A DNA stretch of 64,000 bases, taken from NCBI GenBank assembly GCA_950022295.1, contig OX465600.1, forward strand, positions 20,559,282 to 20,623,281, in the 5' to 3' direction. Positions within the stretch are counted from its first letter, which is position 1; each line of letters starts with the position of its first letter. Source of the stretch: Bromus sterilis (Eukaryota; Streptophyta; Magnoliopsida; Poales; Poaceae). The notes under the pieces are model-generated. The model worked only from the letters and a program-made list of their open reading frames with translations. It was not told the DNA's origin and made no database searches. Shown one piece after another: positions 1 to 11,228 of this stretch. A program made the position numbers and the translations under genes.

Positions 1-1318
1 ATCGGACTTCTGGCGAATGCATTTTGATGGATCCAAGATGAAGAGCGGCCTAGGGGCTGGAGTAGTGCTTGCATCGCCAAGAGGAGACCAACTGCAGTAT
101 GTGCTCCAGATTCACTTTGCAACATCAAATAATGTCGCCGAATACGAAGCTCTTGTGCACGGTATCAAGCTAGCCAAGGAAATCGGCATTCGTAGCATCG
201 AATGTTTCGGTGATTCCGATTTAGTGGTCCAGCAGTGCACGGGTAATTGGGATGCAAAGGATGCAAATATGGCCAGCTACCGTTTCCTGGTGCAGCAGAT
301 AAGTGGATATTTTGAAGGATGCGAGTTCCATCACGTGCCGAGGGCAAACAACGAAGCAGCAGATGCATTGTCCAAGCTCGGGTCAACAAGGCAAGCTACC
401 CCGCCAGAAGTATCACTTGAGCACATCAGAAAGCCGTCCATCACACCATCTCCGGAATCCGAGTCCATCTTCATCTCGGAGACCGACCTGGAGGCATTAA
501 AGAAGGCAAAAGAAGCTCCACCTGCAAAAGTCCCAAGTTTGAAGAAGCAGTTAAGCACAAAAGGTCCCTCAACTCCCGCCGAGCCGACTGCACCGACAGC
601 AGTCGACAGCGGGCCAGGGGCTGTCGATTGCAGCAGAAAGAGCAAAGCAAGCATAAGTCAAGCAGAAGCAGCACCAGATGGCACAGCCTCAGGAGAGCCA
701 ATAACATCAGGCACTGGCGACTGCGTCGAACCAACTCCAGCCGCAGACGAGAAATCGTCACCAGGGGCTGCCGAGTGCGTGCCAGACGCCGCAATCGGCG
801 GCTCAGGGGCAGAAGTCGAAATGACAGATGTTGAAGAAGCTGATGGCCTGCACGCCGAGATCCAAGACGAAGATGCACCCCAGCAAGCAATAGTGATGAT
901 AGTCGTCAGTGCGCCATCATGGGCACAGCCGATTAGAGATTTCTTAGCAGATGGAATCCTCCCAGAAGACATGGCCGAATCAAGACAAATCAGTCGCCGG
1001 TCTTGGGCATACACAATAATCAACAACGAGCTAGTGCGCAAGAGTGAAACTGGTGTCTTTCAAAGATGTGTGGAAGAAGATAGAGGACTGGAGTTGCTCC
1101 GAGATATTCACCAAGGCGAGTGTGGTCATCACGCATCAGCAAAAGCCATTGCAAGCAAAGCTTTTTGACATGGTTTCTATTGGCCGACTGCGCTTGCAGC
1201 GGCTGAGAACTTGGTGAAGTATTGTAAAGGCTGCCAGCGGTTCAAGGCAAAGAGTCACCAGCCAGCATCAGCATTGAAGACAATCCCAATAGCATGGCCG
1301 TTTGCGGTGTGGGGTTTG
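1..1318 (+). pseudogene. Tat element 1 pol fragment: RNase H and integrase zinc-binding domain
   Basis: The reading frame is open from the window edge to a TGA at 1166-1168, then continues in the same frame. Residues of the extra (archaeal-type, RVT_3-like) RNase H are clear: FDGS near 23-35, AEYEAL near 138-155 and GDSDLV near 211-228 supply the acidic D/E/D set. A Pro/Glu/Ser/Ala-rich linker of about 200 residues follows (about 400-900). The H2C2 integrase zinc finger follows: HQGECGHH around 1110-1130, then CKGCQRF after 1220. The TGA sits where an Arg codon would be expected (AF-stop-HGFYWP), consistent with CGA to TGA decay. The frame is broken off at 1318 by a solo LTR and resumes at 3458. 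Confidence 0.85.
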
Positions 1319-3457
1319 TGTTGGAAATATGCCCTAGAGGCAATAATAAAATGTTATTATATATATATTTCCACGTTCGTAATTAATGTTTATATTTCTG
1401 TGCTATAATTGCAATGACCCTGACTGTGAGATTCAGAAGAAAACTCATTTGCATGTGTGGAAATGTAAACACCAAGGGTTCCTGGTTTAGCCTCTAAGAC
1501 CAGCTCATGTGCTAACTGATGATTATGTTTTCTTAATCATGGACATTGTTCTTGTAACAAGGATGTCAGTAGCAATGGGAACATATTGTTAGCAGAACAA
1601 TGATGTTGAACCGACCCCAGTATTGAATGATATACTTAGAGATCACATCGTAACTACGTTATAAGTCATATCATGAAATGTTATCATATACGTAATTCCT
1701 TAGACCATGAGAGTATCGAGTTGCTTCACACAGGAAGACATGCTTTGGTTCTTAGATGAATCCTCCCGTAAATGGGAAGTAGTAAAATAAGTTCTGGGTA
1801 TGTCAAATGGTGTGGCTAGTGACTGTGATAGTTCAAGAATGGGATTTGCTCCTTCACGATGAAGAAGATATTCACTACGGGCCCACTCGGTATGACGGTA
1901 TCCATTATAGTCTGGCCAGACGCATTGTGATTCAGTCACGGGGATACCGGAATACGATAACGAGAAAATAGACAAACGAGCAAAGAGGATAACGAGTGGC
2001 TTGTGTTCAAGAAGTTGTTACACATGGGTGCCAAACATCTCTCCTCTAACTTTGTCATATATCACGAAGCAAAGGGAATGGTACATGAATAAACATAATG
2101 GTTCACTCGAAGTTTCTTCGTGTATGTGCGGGAGTCAACATGGGTGTCCATGGCTCCGCTGTTGATTATTGGCTATTGACAAAAGGCTGTTGACCTATGT
2201 CCGGAAGATGTTCTGAGTCATGTCCGCATTATACCGAACCTATTGGGTCACACACTTAACGAGCAGTAGTCTGTTAGAATACTAGTATGGTAGAAGGTTT
2301 AGTGGAAGCAAAGCAGAATAGTTCATACGGGTACCGGAAGTAGTTCCGGAGATTTATGGAATAGTTCATAAGGGCACCAGAAGTAGTTCTGGGTATTTAG
2401 GATATGTTCGGATCACTCTGGAGTAGTCCCAGGTGGTTTCGGAACATATGAAAATGGTAATGGGAAAGTTTACGATCAACCGGAATAGTTTCGGTGATCG
2501 GTGGACAGCTTAAACAATATGTTGTGTTCACCGGACATAATAACCTTTGCCCGGATGGCTCCGAAACCCATTTAGATGGCTTCGGAACATTCGTTAGAGG
2601 TTCCGGAAGGTATTGGAAGTGCTCCAGAAGTGTCCGGAATGTCCCGAAACGGTCCCGATATGTCCCGGAAGGTCCTGGAAGCTTCTAGAAGGTCATGGAA
2701 GGTTTCGGAAGGTTCCGGGCAGTACCACCCACTCCCCTGCGCCCCTAGCCTTGGGGGGCAAGCCACCTAGGCTGCCCTAGCCGGCCAAGGGGTGGGGGGC
2801 GCACTAAGGGGAAGGAATCCTCCTCCAGGTGGAAAGTCCAACTCTCCAATATGGCAGGTTTCCGGTGGGAAGGTATGGGAAGATTTGGGAGGTTTGGGAG
2901 TCCAAGTTGGACTCCCCACCCCCCCTTATTGCGCCCCAAGGGCCTCTTGGCCACCTATATAATGTGGGGGAGGGGTGGGGGGCGCAACACAACTTGTCCC
3001 CAAGGCCTATGCGCCACCCTCCCTCCTCTAAACCCCGTTGCTCCACTTTTAGACCCCGGTTTAGACGCTGTTCTAGATCGGAATCCGTTAGGGTTTTCTC
3101 CCTCTAGTTTTCTCGGTGGCGTTCATCTCTGGACGGCGGAGCGCTGCTGGATTGCTGCTACGGGATGTGTGGATACTAATGGAGGGGTCGTACCTTCGAC
3201 CCTTCTTCGAGGAGCTTGTTCATGGGACTTGTCCGTGGGACTAGATCGCGGGACTTGTTCGTGGGATTGATCGAGGGACTGTTCGTGGGAGAACTTGCGA
3301 GATCTACTTCCACTACGTCCACGAGCTTCACCAACTCTACTTCCTCTACATCGGTTGGTGAGCCATGACCTAAAACCTTGTATGCAATCTTCTTGGATGA
3401 TCTTGGGTTCTTGATTCGTAGGCCGAATTTTTTTGTTTTCTACTACGTTTCCCAACA
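1319..3457. repeat. Solo LTR (2139 bp, Copia/SIRE-like by its ends) in element 1 integrase
   Basis: The sequence begins TGTTGGAAATATGCCC at 1319 and ends with CCCAACA at 3457, a canonical TG...CA LTR with matching TGTTGG/CCAACA termini. The 5-bp GTTTG lies directly before (1314-1318) and directly after it (3458-3462), a perfect target duplication. There is no primer-binding site, polypurine tract or pol sequence, so this is a solo LTR left by LTR-LTR recombination. The ends resemble long-LTR Copia elements common in Triticeae, but I assign the superfamily only tentatively. The host integrase frame resumes right after the duplication. Confidence 0.9.
2280..2720. repeat. Degenerate ccgga-rich short repeats inside the solo LTR
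   Basis: Short variants of ccggaag/gttccgga recur many times. They include two longer near-copies around 2326-2385 (accggaagtagttccgg, then accagaagtagttctgg) and a denser series at 2610-2720 built on 'tcccggaaggt'. Short ORFs that fall here come from the repeat and are not considered genes. Confidence 0.6.
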
Positions 3458-4324
3458 GTTTGGATATGGTTGGTCCGTTCAAAACAGCTCGAAGCGGCAT
3501 GACACATCTCCTAGTTGCAGTGGACAAGTTTACCAAGTGGATTGAAGCCCGCCCGATCAAGAAGTTGGATGGTCCGACTGCGGTTCGGTTTGTGGCCGAC
3601 ATTGTATGCAGATATGGTGTCCCGAATAGCATTATCACCGACAATGGTACCAATTTTGCAAAGGGCGCTCTAGCCCGATATGCATCTCAGCAGGGCATTC
3701 GGCTCGATCTAGCATCGGTCGCCCATCCTTAATCAAATGGCCAAGTAGAAAGAGCAAATGGTCTCATCCTGTCGGGCATCAGACCCCGATTGGTGGAGCC
3801 GCTTGAGAAGGCACCCGGAGCCTGGATCGATGAACTTCCAGCAGTGTTGTTTAGCTTAAGGACCACACCAAACAGGTCGACTGGATTCACTCCCTTTTTC
3901 TTGGTGTATGGGTCAGAAGCAATCATCCCGTCCGACATCGAGTTCGATTCACCTCGGCACGCCATGTACACCGAGGAAGAAGCCAGGTTAGCCCGAGAAG
4001 ACGGCGTCGATCTCAAGGAAGAAGCCTGTCTGCTAGCTTTGTCCAGATCAACAATTTACCAGCAGAAGTTGCGGCACTATCACAGCAAGAAGATTCGTCC
4101 TCTCGCATTCCGAGAGGGCGACATGGTGCTCCGCCGAATTCAGAAGTCAGATGGGCAGCACAAGTTGTCGTCTCCTTGGGAGGGCCCGTTCATCATCAGC
4201 CGTGCACTCAAGAACAACTCGTACTATTTGATTGACTGCACCAAAGGCACTCGGCACAAGGACACGTCGGGAGTAGAAACCGAGCGACGATGGAACGCCG
4301 AGCTTTTATGCCCGTTCTATAGTT
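3458..4324 (+). pseudogene. Tat element 1 integrase core and C-terminal domain
   Basis: This continues the integrase after the solo LTR. The catalytic triad is visible: Asp in VDKFTKWIEA (about 3520-3550), Asp in ITDNGTNF (about 3634-3657) and Glu in NGQVERANG (about 3736-3762). A TAA at 3730-3732 interrupts the frame between VAHP and SNGQVER, where Gln (CAA) is expected, so the copy is inactive despite an intact triad. The C-terminal part contains FREGDMVLRR and a conserved W near SPWEGPF, and the frame ends at TGA 4324-4326. Compared with the integrase of element 2 in this window, this copy keeps the second catalytic Asp. Confidence 0.88.
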
Positions 4325-5196
4325 GAAGGGAAGAAATGAATGTATGCCATTCGGCAATCGATAAGTAAAGCTATCATGGCTCTAAAAAAGAGCATTTGAT
4401 TATCTCTGCGTTATTGTATTCAAAAAGCTAGCCCTAGTCGGCGACGCTTCGTCATACCCGAGACGTGAATAACGCACTCGGGGAATGACTGACCACGAGG
4501 TCAAAAACATAGGCCAATGAGGCACGGGGGCTGCGGGCTGGCATCTAACTTCGCATCCGGCTCAAGCACAAGTCGCGAGAGCGATTGTGGCATTGAGAGG
4601 AAGTGCAAGTGGAGCAGTCGGCAGCACAAGTGCCCGAGATACAAGTCGAAGCGCTCTAAAAAGGGCGCAGCCGATTAAATGGGTCACCGATTGCGCTCTG
4701 GACCAAGGCATCGAGCGATCAGCAGGTAGCAATCGGATCCTAATAATGCAGAATCCTTTGCGTTAAAACTTGTCATGTAAAAAACAAAAACTTATCAAAC
4801 CTTGGTCGGAAGTCAACCTATGATCCGGTTGCAGGCCGCATGTCGGCAGCAACACGGACAAGGCTCGACACCGTCAAGCGCAGACCGATAAAGGAAACTG
4901 ACAAAGACGCAAAGTTGATCGCATAAACAAAACATGAAACGAGTAGCCAAGTTGCATAGAGATAAAAGGCCCACGGCCGAATAGGTTCATTACATCGAAA
5001 CTACACCCAGTGGGTGGCAGTAGAATTGAAACAGTGTCTTACAGGCAGCCACGTTGCAAATAGAAATAAGAGATGATGTCGGCAGCGGCGGTGCCATCCT
5101 CGGCGTCATGGCTTAAGAAGTCGGGGCTGTCGATGGTGCAGAGCTCGCAGTCGGGATAGTGGCGTCAGCTGGCGCAGTGGTGGCATCTGGCTCCGA
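4325..5196. other. Element 1 region between pol end and antisense gene; no gene seen
   Basis: This is non-coding 3' internal sequence. I see no convincing ORF, no LTR and no tandem repeat. It separates the convergent ends of sense pol (stop about 4324) and the antisense gene (stop at 5197). Confidence 0.6.
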
Positions 5197-8100
5197 CTAC
5201 GCGTCAGAAGATGTGGCCCCAGTCCGCTTGGATCTCGGAGATGTTTGGGATGAGCCACTGTCAGAAAGCTCCTCGGCTAGACCAGAGATTGAAGGTGCAG
5301 CAAGCGGGTTCCCTTCCTCATCGAGATATTAAGTGTAGTCGTACGGAGAGAACCAGTTCACCATGGTACTGGCTAGCCGATTTACCTCGGTGTAGGTCTT
5401 CTCAAGCACGTCGGCTGCATTTTCTCTGAGGCTATAAAGTTGGGAAAGCTTCACCTGAGGGTACCAGCTCAGCACAGTTTGGAGAGCAGTCTCCGCGCCA
5501 GTCCGAGCTACAGAGTTCAGCAAGACGTCGATCCGACGTGGGATGGCCTTCAGAAGAGTCCGAGTCTGCTCAGTGGTAGCATTCGGAGACTCCCCTTTGT
5601 CCGAATCCTCTTCGTCTTGTGCTTCAGGTTCGCGGATCTCGGCGGAGGAACCGACAATATTTTTCATCTTTTGAAGTCCGACCTTGAGCTCAGTCGGCGA
5701 CCACAATGATTCAGCAATTTTCGGAATGCCAAGTTTGAAGGACAAGGCAACTCCCTTGATGACAGGAATGCGAGCTTCTGTGCCAATCAAATACTCGTGC
5801 CGAGTCCAGACATTGGCTTCGAGTTGACAGGTCCCTCCGGCGGCAACAGTTTCCTCTCGAGATTTGGCTACGGCCGAGTAGGCAGCTGCCTCAGATTCAG
5901 GCCAAGCTTCTGCATCACGAAGGGAAATATGAGCAACCAAGTAAAAAGAGGAGAGCAATCGGAAAAGGTACTCGGATGCAGGAAACTTACCGCTGAAGAG
6001 GACGTCCATCTCAGTCATAGCGTAGCAGAAGCCTTTGGCTCGGCGGCGCAGCCGAGTGGCCTCCTCATAGCTGCGTTTCTCCAGCTCCTCATACTTGGCA
6101 ATATGCTCGTCGCGGTCCTGTCGGATGGAGTCCCGGGCAGCAATAGCAGCATCCAGCTCAGCTCGCATCGCGTCTCGGGCGGCGACCGCAGCATCTCGTT
6201 CGGCGCGAAGTTCTCCGCCGGTAGTGGCAACAGCAGCCAATTCATCTGAGTGCTCTTTCTTTAAAGAAATGATCTCGGAGCGAAGAGACTGGACAGTTCG
6301 GGACAGGTCAACTTCCACGCCTTGCAATCGGGTCAATACATTTTTGGCTGCGGCAAGTTCAGAAGTAAGTTCGGCAATCCGGTCTTGAAGGCCATCCACT
6401 AAGGGAACGGAGACTAGATAAAGACATAAAGAAGTGAACACAGGAGAGATTGTCAGTCGGAGAGAAGATAAAGGCAATAGGGAAGTTACCTTTCAGCTTT
6501 TCAATCTCGGCCGACTGGTGATTAACCTGCAGCTGAGCTTGAGCAAGGGTTCGGAGACTGGCAGCATAGGCTTCAAGGAGCTTCTCGAAGACTTCACGCT
6601 TTTCATCCATGATAGCCTGAGAAAAAAAAACAAGTCAAACCTCAGAGGCATAGCAGAAAATAGAAGATCCGAATCGATTGCAAGCAATCGGCCCGAATCT
6701 CGGGGACTACACCCAGTGGGTGCGCTTGCGCGCACCCACCGGAAGAAAAGTCTCCCGATTGGAGGAAGGCAGATGAAAGAACAAGAATCATAGAAGATCC
6801 GAACCGATTGCTAACAATCGGCCCGAATCTCGGGGACTACACCCAGTGGGTGCGCTTGCGCGCACCCACCGGAAGAAAAGTCTCCCGATTGGAGAAAGGC
6901 AAATGAAAGAACAGGAATCATAGAAGATCCGAACCGATTGCTAACAATCGGCCCAAATCTCGGGGACTACACCCACTGGGTGCGCTGGCGCGCACCCACC
7001 GGAAGAAAATCTCCCGATTGAAGGAAAAACAGGTACGGGAAATAGAAGAGCTTACCGTATGAGTGCGATCGAGTTGTTGAAGGTCCCGGGCTATGGCAGT
7101 GGCAAAGTCGTTCACCCGACTGAGCGCAGTTGTTAGAGAATCCAGAGACCGGCGGGAAGTGTCGCGCTCAGGTCCGACATGTCGGGTGCGAGAATACTCG
7201 GCCCGAAACTGGTCTACCGAGCGCATCAGAACTTCTGATGCAGAGGAGATCGGCACTGGGTTGAAATCTGAGTGATAGTAGAAGAGGCAGCAATGGAGAA
7301 GGCTTGTAACGCCGATGTCATCTGAGGGCCGGCGGTACTCGGTTGTGGTTGTGACGCAATCGGGCGAGCCGAAGTGGAGGTGACCACGGTGATTGGCGGC
7401 GTGGTCGTCATCGTCAGTGGGGCGGATAGCACAACCGGCCGCGCAGTCGCCGCAATCGGCAGCGCGGATACCGCGAGTGGGTATGGAGTCATCACTGTTG
7501 ATGGCGCGGACGTGGCAGTCGGAGCGGCAGTAATGATGGCAGCGGAGACCGGGTCGGAGCGGCGTGGCGGAGATGGAGCAATCGGATCGACCGATTGCGT
7601 CCCTCTGCCACCAGTAACTCCCCGATCGGCTGTGTTCTTGGAAGTCTTGGAAGCAAGGGAAGAAGAGGAAGTCTTGTTAGCCGCCTCAAGGCGGGCCTTC
7701 TTGGCAGCGCGTTCGGCATCCTTGGAGGAGCGGTGAGAAGCAGGCGGTCATTTGTGGACGCCGGCGGCAGACGCAGCAGGCGAGATAACGGTACCAGCAC
7801 GGACAGGGATGTCGGTGTCGACGTCATCAAGCCCAATCGGCTCCCTGAAAGAAGAAAGAAGAGTTAAATCAGTATAAGGAAAAGCAGTAAGATTCAAGGC
7901 ATAAAGATAAAAGCATACCCGACTGTTCTTGGTGCACCGGAAGGCATCCGACATCTCAGCGGGACGACATCCAGCGACGCCTGGGAAGTCGGCCTTCGGG
8001 TGGCCGTCGCCTGAGGTCGTTTGCCTTTGCCGACTGTCGGCGCTATCTTAGCGGCCTTGCTGGAAGCGGCACCGGTGGAGGAGCTGGTCGCCGAGGTGCG

Positions 8101-9475
8101 CTTAACCGGCACTTTCGAAGGCTTGGCACGGGGAGCTGCATCAGAACCATCAGCCTTTGAGACACTATCGTCGTCGCTCCATTCGGCCAAAAATTGCTCA
8201 AGGGAAGGGTCAGGCGTACCCCCTTGAGCTGTCGGCCGGGTGTCGGCTATCTGGGGGTCGGTGGCCTCGGCGTCAGCGTCGTCGGCATCTTCAGAGTCGG
8301 AGGACTCCCCGGAAGACTCGTCGTCGTCATCATCATCGTCACCTGACTCGGCGGAAGGGACCTCGCCGTTGTATTCAAAATCAGCGGGGTCGTCTTCTGC
8401 GCGGTCGGGGGCGTACGCGCCGGCCACCTGGCTGTCTTCCATCAGGTCGGACCAGATGAAATGCTGGGAAAGAAGATAAAGGTAATCAGAAAAGCTAAGA
8501 AGAAGAAGTAATCGGTAGAAGAAAGCAATCGGAGCATACCACAGTCGGTTTCTGTTGGCGAGTGAGGTAGTCAAGCCCGAAGCGGAAGGGGTCAGGCAAA
8601 GGACTAGATGTGATAGCCTTCACCCTGGCGCAGAGAACTTCTGTCTTCACCCGCCATGTGCAGAGCCGAGTGGGGTCTCGAGGGCCCGACATGTCGCAGA
8701 TACGATGCACTCGGCGCTGCAGAGGAAGCACTCGGACTTGAAGCCAAGCGGCTACTAGATCAGTCGGAAGAAGTCCCTCTTGCTCCAACTGGGCAACTCG
8801 GGCAACTTGGGCGTCGACATCAAGGTCTCCGACACCACACTTTAGCGACCACTGATGTTTTTCAGTCGGCCGGGCAAGGGAGAATTCGGGCAGATTCAGG
8901 AGGTCGGGGCCTTGGTCGGGGGACTTGACGTAAAAAAATGTGGTTTGCCAGTTCTTGCAGGACTGGACGATCTCGGGACTCTTGTACCGTGGTTTGCCGG
9001 CGGCGACAAGACAACTTCCGCAATCGGTCATATCAGTCGGATAGGTTGGTTTATCACCTTCTGTGGCACCCGGCACCACTGCTCCCGTCTGAGCATTATG
9101 AGCTCGGAGGTTGAAGAACCGTTTCCAAAGAGCAACACTCGGGCGGCAGCCGAGATATCCTTCACATAGTGTGACGAAGGCGGAGAGTATCATTATGAAG
9201 TTCGCCGCGAGGTGATGCGGTTGCAGTCGGTGGAAGTCAAGAAAGCTGCGGAAGAAAGTGCTGGCAGGGAGTCCGAATCCACGCTCAAAATGAGAGAGGA
9301 AGACGACTCTCTCACCAGCACGCGCGGCGGGCATGATCTCGAGGCCGGGAACGCGCCACTGGATCTCAGCCGACATCTTGCGGGCGCGGACCAGGGCCTG
9401 GATGTCGCCCGCGGTAACCTTGGCTCCTTTCCAACACCCGCGGCTCGCCTGTGAGGTATCCCGCCGGGGAGCCAT
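5197..9475 (-). pseudogene. Antisense six-exon accessory gene of Tat element 1 (Transposase_28-like N-terminus, coiled-coil C-terminus)
   Basis: Read on the minus strand, six exons join with GT/AG junctions that keep phase: 9475-8540, 8463-7919, 7846-7056, 6616-6490, 6398-5991 and 5909-5197. Exon 1 starts MAPRRDTSQ. Its block with PASTFFRSFLDF, LQPHHLAANFIM and RPSVALWKRFF matches the 'putative gypsy type transposon' (Transposase_28, PF04195-like) family known from grass elements. Exon 2 is acidic (Asp/Ser/Glu runs), then rich in basic residues. Exon 3 is Ala/Thr/Pro-rich. Exons 4-6 form a long heptad-rich coiled coil (for example LQDRIAELTSELAAA and ELRAERDAAVAARD). Defects are a TGA in exon 3 near 7750, a one-base frame change near 7256 and a TAA at 5331-5329 ahead of the apparent natural stop. 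About 1170 codons in total. Function unknown; conserved splicing argues it was once expressed. Confidence 0.72.
6661..7020. repeat. 130-bp tandem repeat, about 2.8 copies, in intron 3 of the antisense gene
   Basis: Copies start at 6661, 6791 and 6921 with tagaagatccgaa; the spacing is exactly 130 bp and the third copy is cut short. Each unit contains ctcggggactacaccca followed by a near-palindrome, gggtgcgc-ttg-cgcgcaccc. The array lies wholly within the intron between exons 3 and 4 of the minus-strand gene. Confidence 0.9.
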
Positions 9476-9703
9476 GGAGTTCGCGGCGGAGCAAGAAGGG
9501 GGACGAGAAGCGAGTGGCCAGAGAAAGACCGTGGCAGCGGAGCAGAGCGTGAACGCTCGGCTGGAGCAGATCTCGTGCGCGGAGGCGAAGGAACAGGCGC
9601 AACAGAAAGCTTCAGTGGAGCGGCAATGGCGCGTAGGAGCAGCGAGAGAGGAAGGAAGGAGAAGATGTGCGGGAGAAGGAAGAGGCAAGAACCCCCCCTC
9701 TGT

Positions 9704-9712
9704 GGCTTATAA
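9704..9712 (-). promoter_or_regulatory. Possible TATA element for the antisense gene
   Basis: On the minus strand TTATAAGCC lies about 230 nt upstream of the ATG at 9475, in a GC-rich stretch with no in-frame upstream start that I would prefer. The assignment rests on position and match only. Confidence 0.35.
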
Positions 9713-10144
9713 GGGCGGCAGGGGAGGCGAGTGGGATGCGATTGCGGCTATGTGGCTTGGTGTGGCCTAGCACACAGGAAGACCAACCGGCAGGTCGGCG
9801 CAAGAGATCCTAGCGTGGGGAGCGAGGCGTGCGACGTGGGGGTCGAGGCCTGCAGTTATGTCACGTCGCACGTGGGTCGTGGGCCACGGTTCATTGATTC
9901 CATCCCGAGGAAATCGGAAGTAACCGTTGGAAGGAAATCGGCGAAAAATGCTATTCTCCAAAAGGTGAAGGCAGAAATTGGAGACAATGTAAAGAAGATC
10001 AGGCGATATCTTTGGTCAGCCGAGTGCGAGCACCGAGTCGAATTCGGAATGACGCACCCGATGAGGCCATAATAGTCGGAAGACATCGAAAAGATTGAAA
10101 ACTGCAAAAGCCCCGCGGTCAAATAACCGTGGGACCTTTACAGC

Positions 10145-10156
10145 TTTAGGGGCTAC
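10145..10156 (+). promoter_or_regulatory. Polypurine tract of element 1
   Basis: The purine-rich tttaggggctac directly precedes TGTCGGGGG, the first bases of the 3' LTR, as expected for the plus-strand primer site. Element 2 has a similar layout (cgggggctac then TGACG). Confidence 0.75.
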
Positions 10157-11119
10157 TGTCGGGGGATTGGTACCCGGGTAGGCTAACCCAAGCGGAAGCA
10201 ACCTTTCAAGACAAGGATGGACCGATTGGGCTGCAGCTGGGCCGAGCTTGGCAGTCGGCCCCGGCGCAACCGGTCCACCCTATTGTCGTCAAGACCATCA
10301 TCCGATTGGCCCGCAGCTGGGCCGAGGTGGGCGTTAGCACGGCCGATTGCCTAGAGCAATCGACCCTGTCAAGAGCCACCAGTCGGCCCAGGCGCAATCG
10401 GCCTGCCTTACTATATCTGGAGAAGTTGACCCCGGGAGCAGTCGGAAGACCAGGCACGGGGTCATAAATGCGCAATCCCGAGATATCGGGGTGGCAGGAA
10501 GGCCAAGTCACGTCGAAGATCTGGTGGAGATACGGTGTCGACCTCTCCGCCGATTCCGCGGACAGGGCGACAAGACCGTACCTCCTAGTTCCACTGTTCA
10601 CCCCCATGCCCTATGGGTCTACAACATGGGCCGCCGCTCGTAGGATCCGGATCACCCGGAGAGGAGCAGTCGGTGGGCCCAAGCCGATTAGAGGATGACA
10701 GCTGGGCCCAATCGGCAAGGAAGTTACCGATTTACCCCGGCCTCACACTATAAGAGCCCGGGGTACCCCTCCTGCGTGAGGGACGATCAACACACTCTCA
10801 CTATTACTCACAACTCCCTCAGTTCATTCATTGCTAGCAGTTACTCCTCAGGGAAGCGGGAGAGAGCCTTGCCCACGGCGGCGCTCACCTTCCCCTGAGT
10901 AGACAGAGAAGGAGTTATTGTAACCTAGTCCCATTGATATACCAGAGATTAGCAGGAGTAGGGGTGTTATCTCTACGGAGAGCCCCGAACCTGGGTACAT
11001 CGTGGTGTCCTTCACCGTGCTTGTGCCCAACCCGATTCCGGCACCATCGACATCTTCTCCCTCGCGTCTTCCCCTCTCTTTTGCCATCCCATGGCATCTG
11101 CCGTCACATATCGACGACA
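10157..11119 (+). repeat. 3' LTR of Tat element 1
   Basis: The LTR starts TGTCGGGGG right after the polypurine tract and ends at about 11119 with CGACGACA, where OPR-gene sequence takes over. Length is about 963 bp. A TATA-like ctataaga lies near 10746. The right edge was set from the point where similarity to OPR copy B begins (about 11120), so it may be off by a few bases. The matching 5' LTR is outside the window. Confidence 0.75.
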
Positions 11120-11228
11120 CCTGCCTAGGAGCCCGGTGCTCAACGTGCAGCTTAATAAGTACATCATGATGACCTTCTTCATCTCCGATCCTATCGTTGG
11201 CTACACTGACTATCCGTTTCTTCCTTGA
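11120..11228 (+). pseudogene. OPR-like gene copy A, C-terminal remnant
   Basis: The last codons of a 12-oxophytodienoate reductase (Old Yellow Enzyme family, FMN-dependent) gene are readable: LNKYIMMTFFISDPIVGY then TDYPFLP and TGA at 11226-11228. These match the usual OPR C-terminus (LNKY...TFY..DPVVGYTDYPFL). The rest of this copy lies to the left of, or was lost at, the Tat element insertion. The 3' flank from 11229 to about 12180 is similar to the flank of copy B after 20815, which shows a tandem duplication. Confidence 0.8.

Larger units (their letters stand above)
1..11119 (+). mobile_element. 3' part of a Tat-lineage Ty3/gypsy retrotransposon (element 1)
   Basis: The element enters from the left edge of the window, so its 5' LTR, gag, protease and reverse transcriptase are not visible. 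In order it shows an archaeal-type RNase H, a spacer, the integrase zinc-binding domain and integrase core, a long 3' region holding a gene on the opposite strand, a polypurine tract and a 963-bp 3' LTR. An extra RNase H plus a long 3' region with an additional ORF is known for the Tat lineage of Ty3/gypsy elements. The right LTR edge abuts OPR-gene sequence, so the element inserted into the OPR locus. The coding parts carry stops and an inserted solo LTR, so this copy is dead. The target duplication cannot be checked because the left end is missing. Confidence 0.85.

Noticed and set aside
165..1041. Several minus-strand ORFs opposite the RNase H/linker region
   Set aside because: They are shadows of the plus-strand pol frame; no family features.
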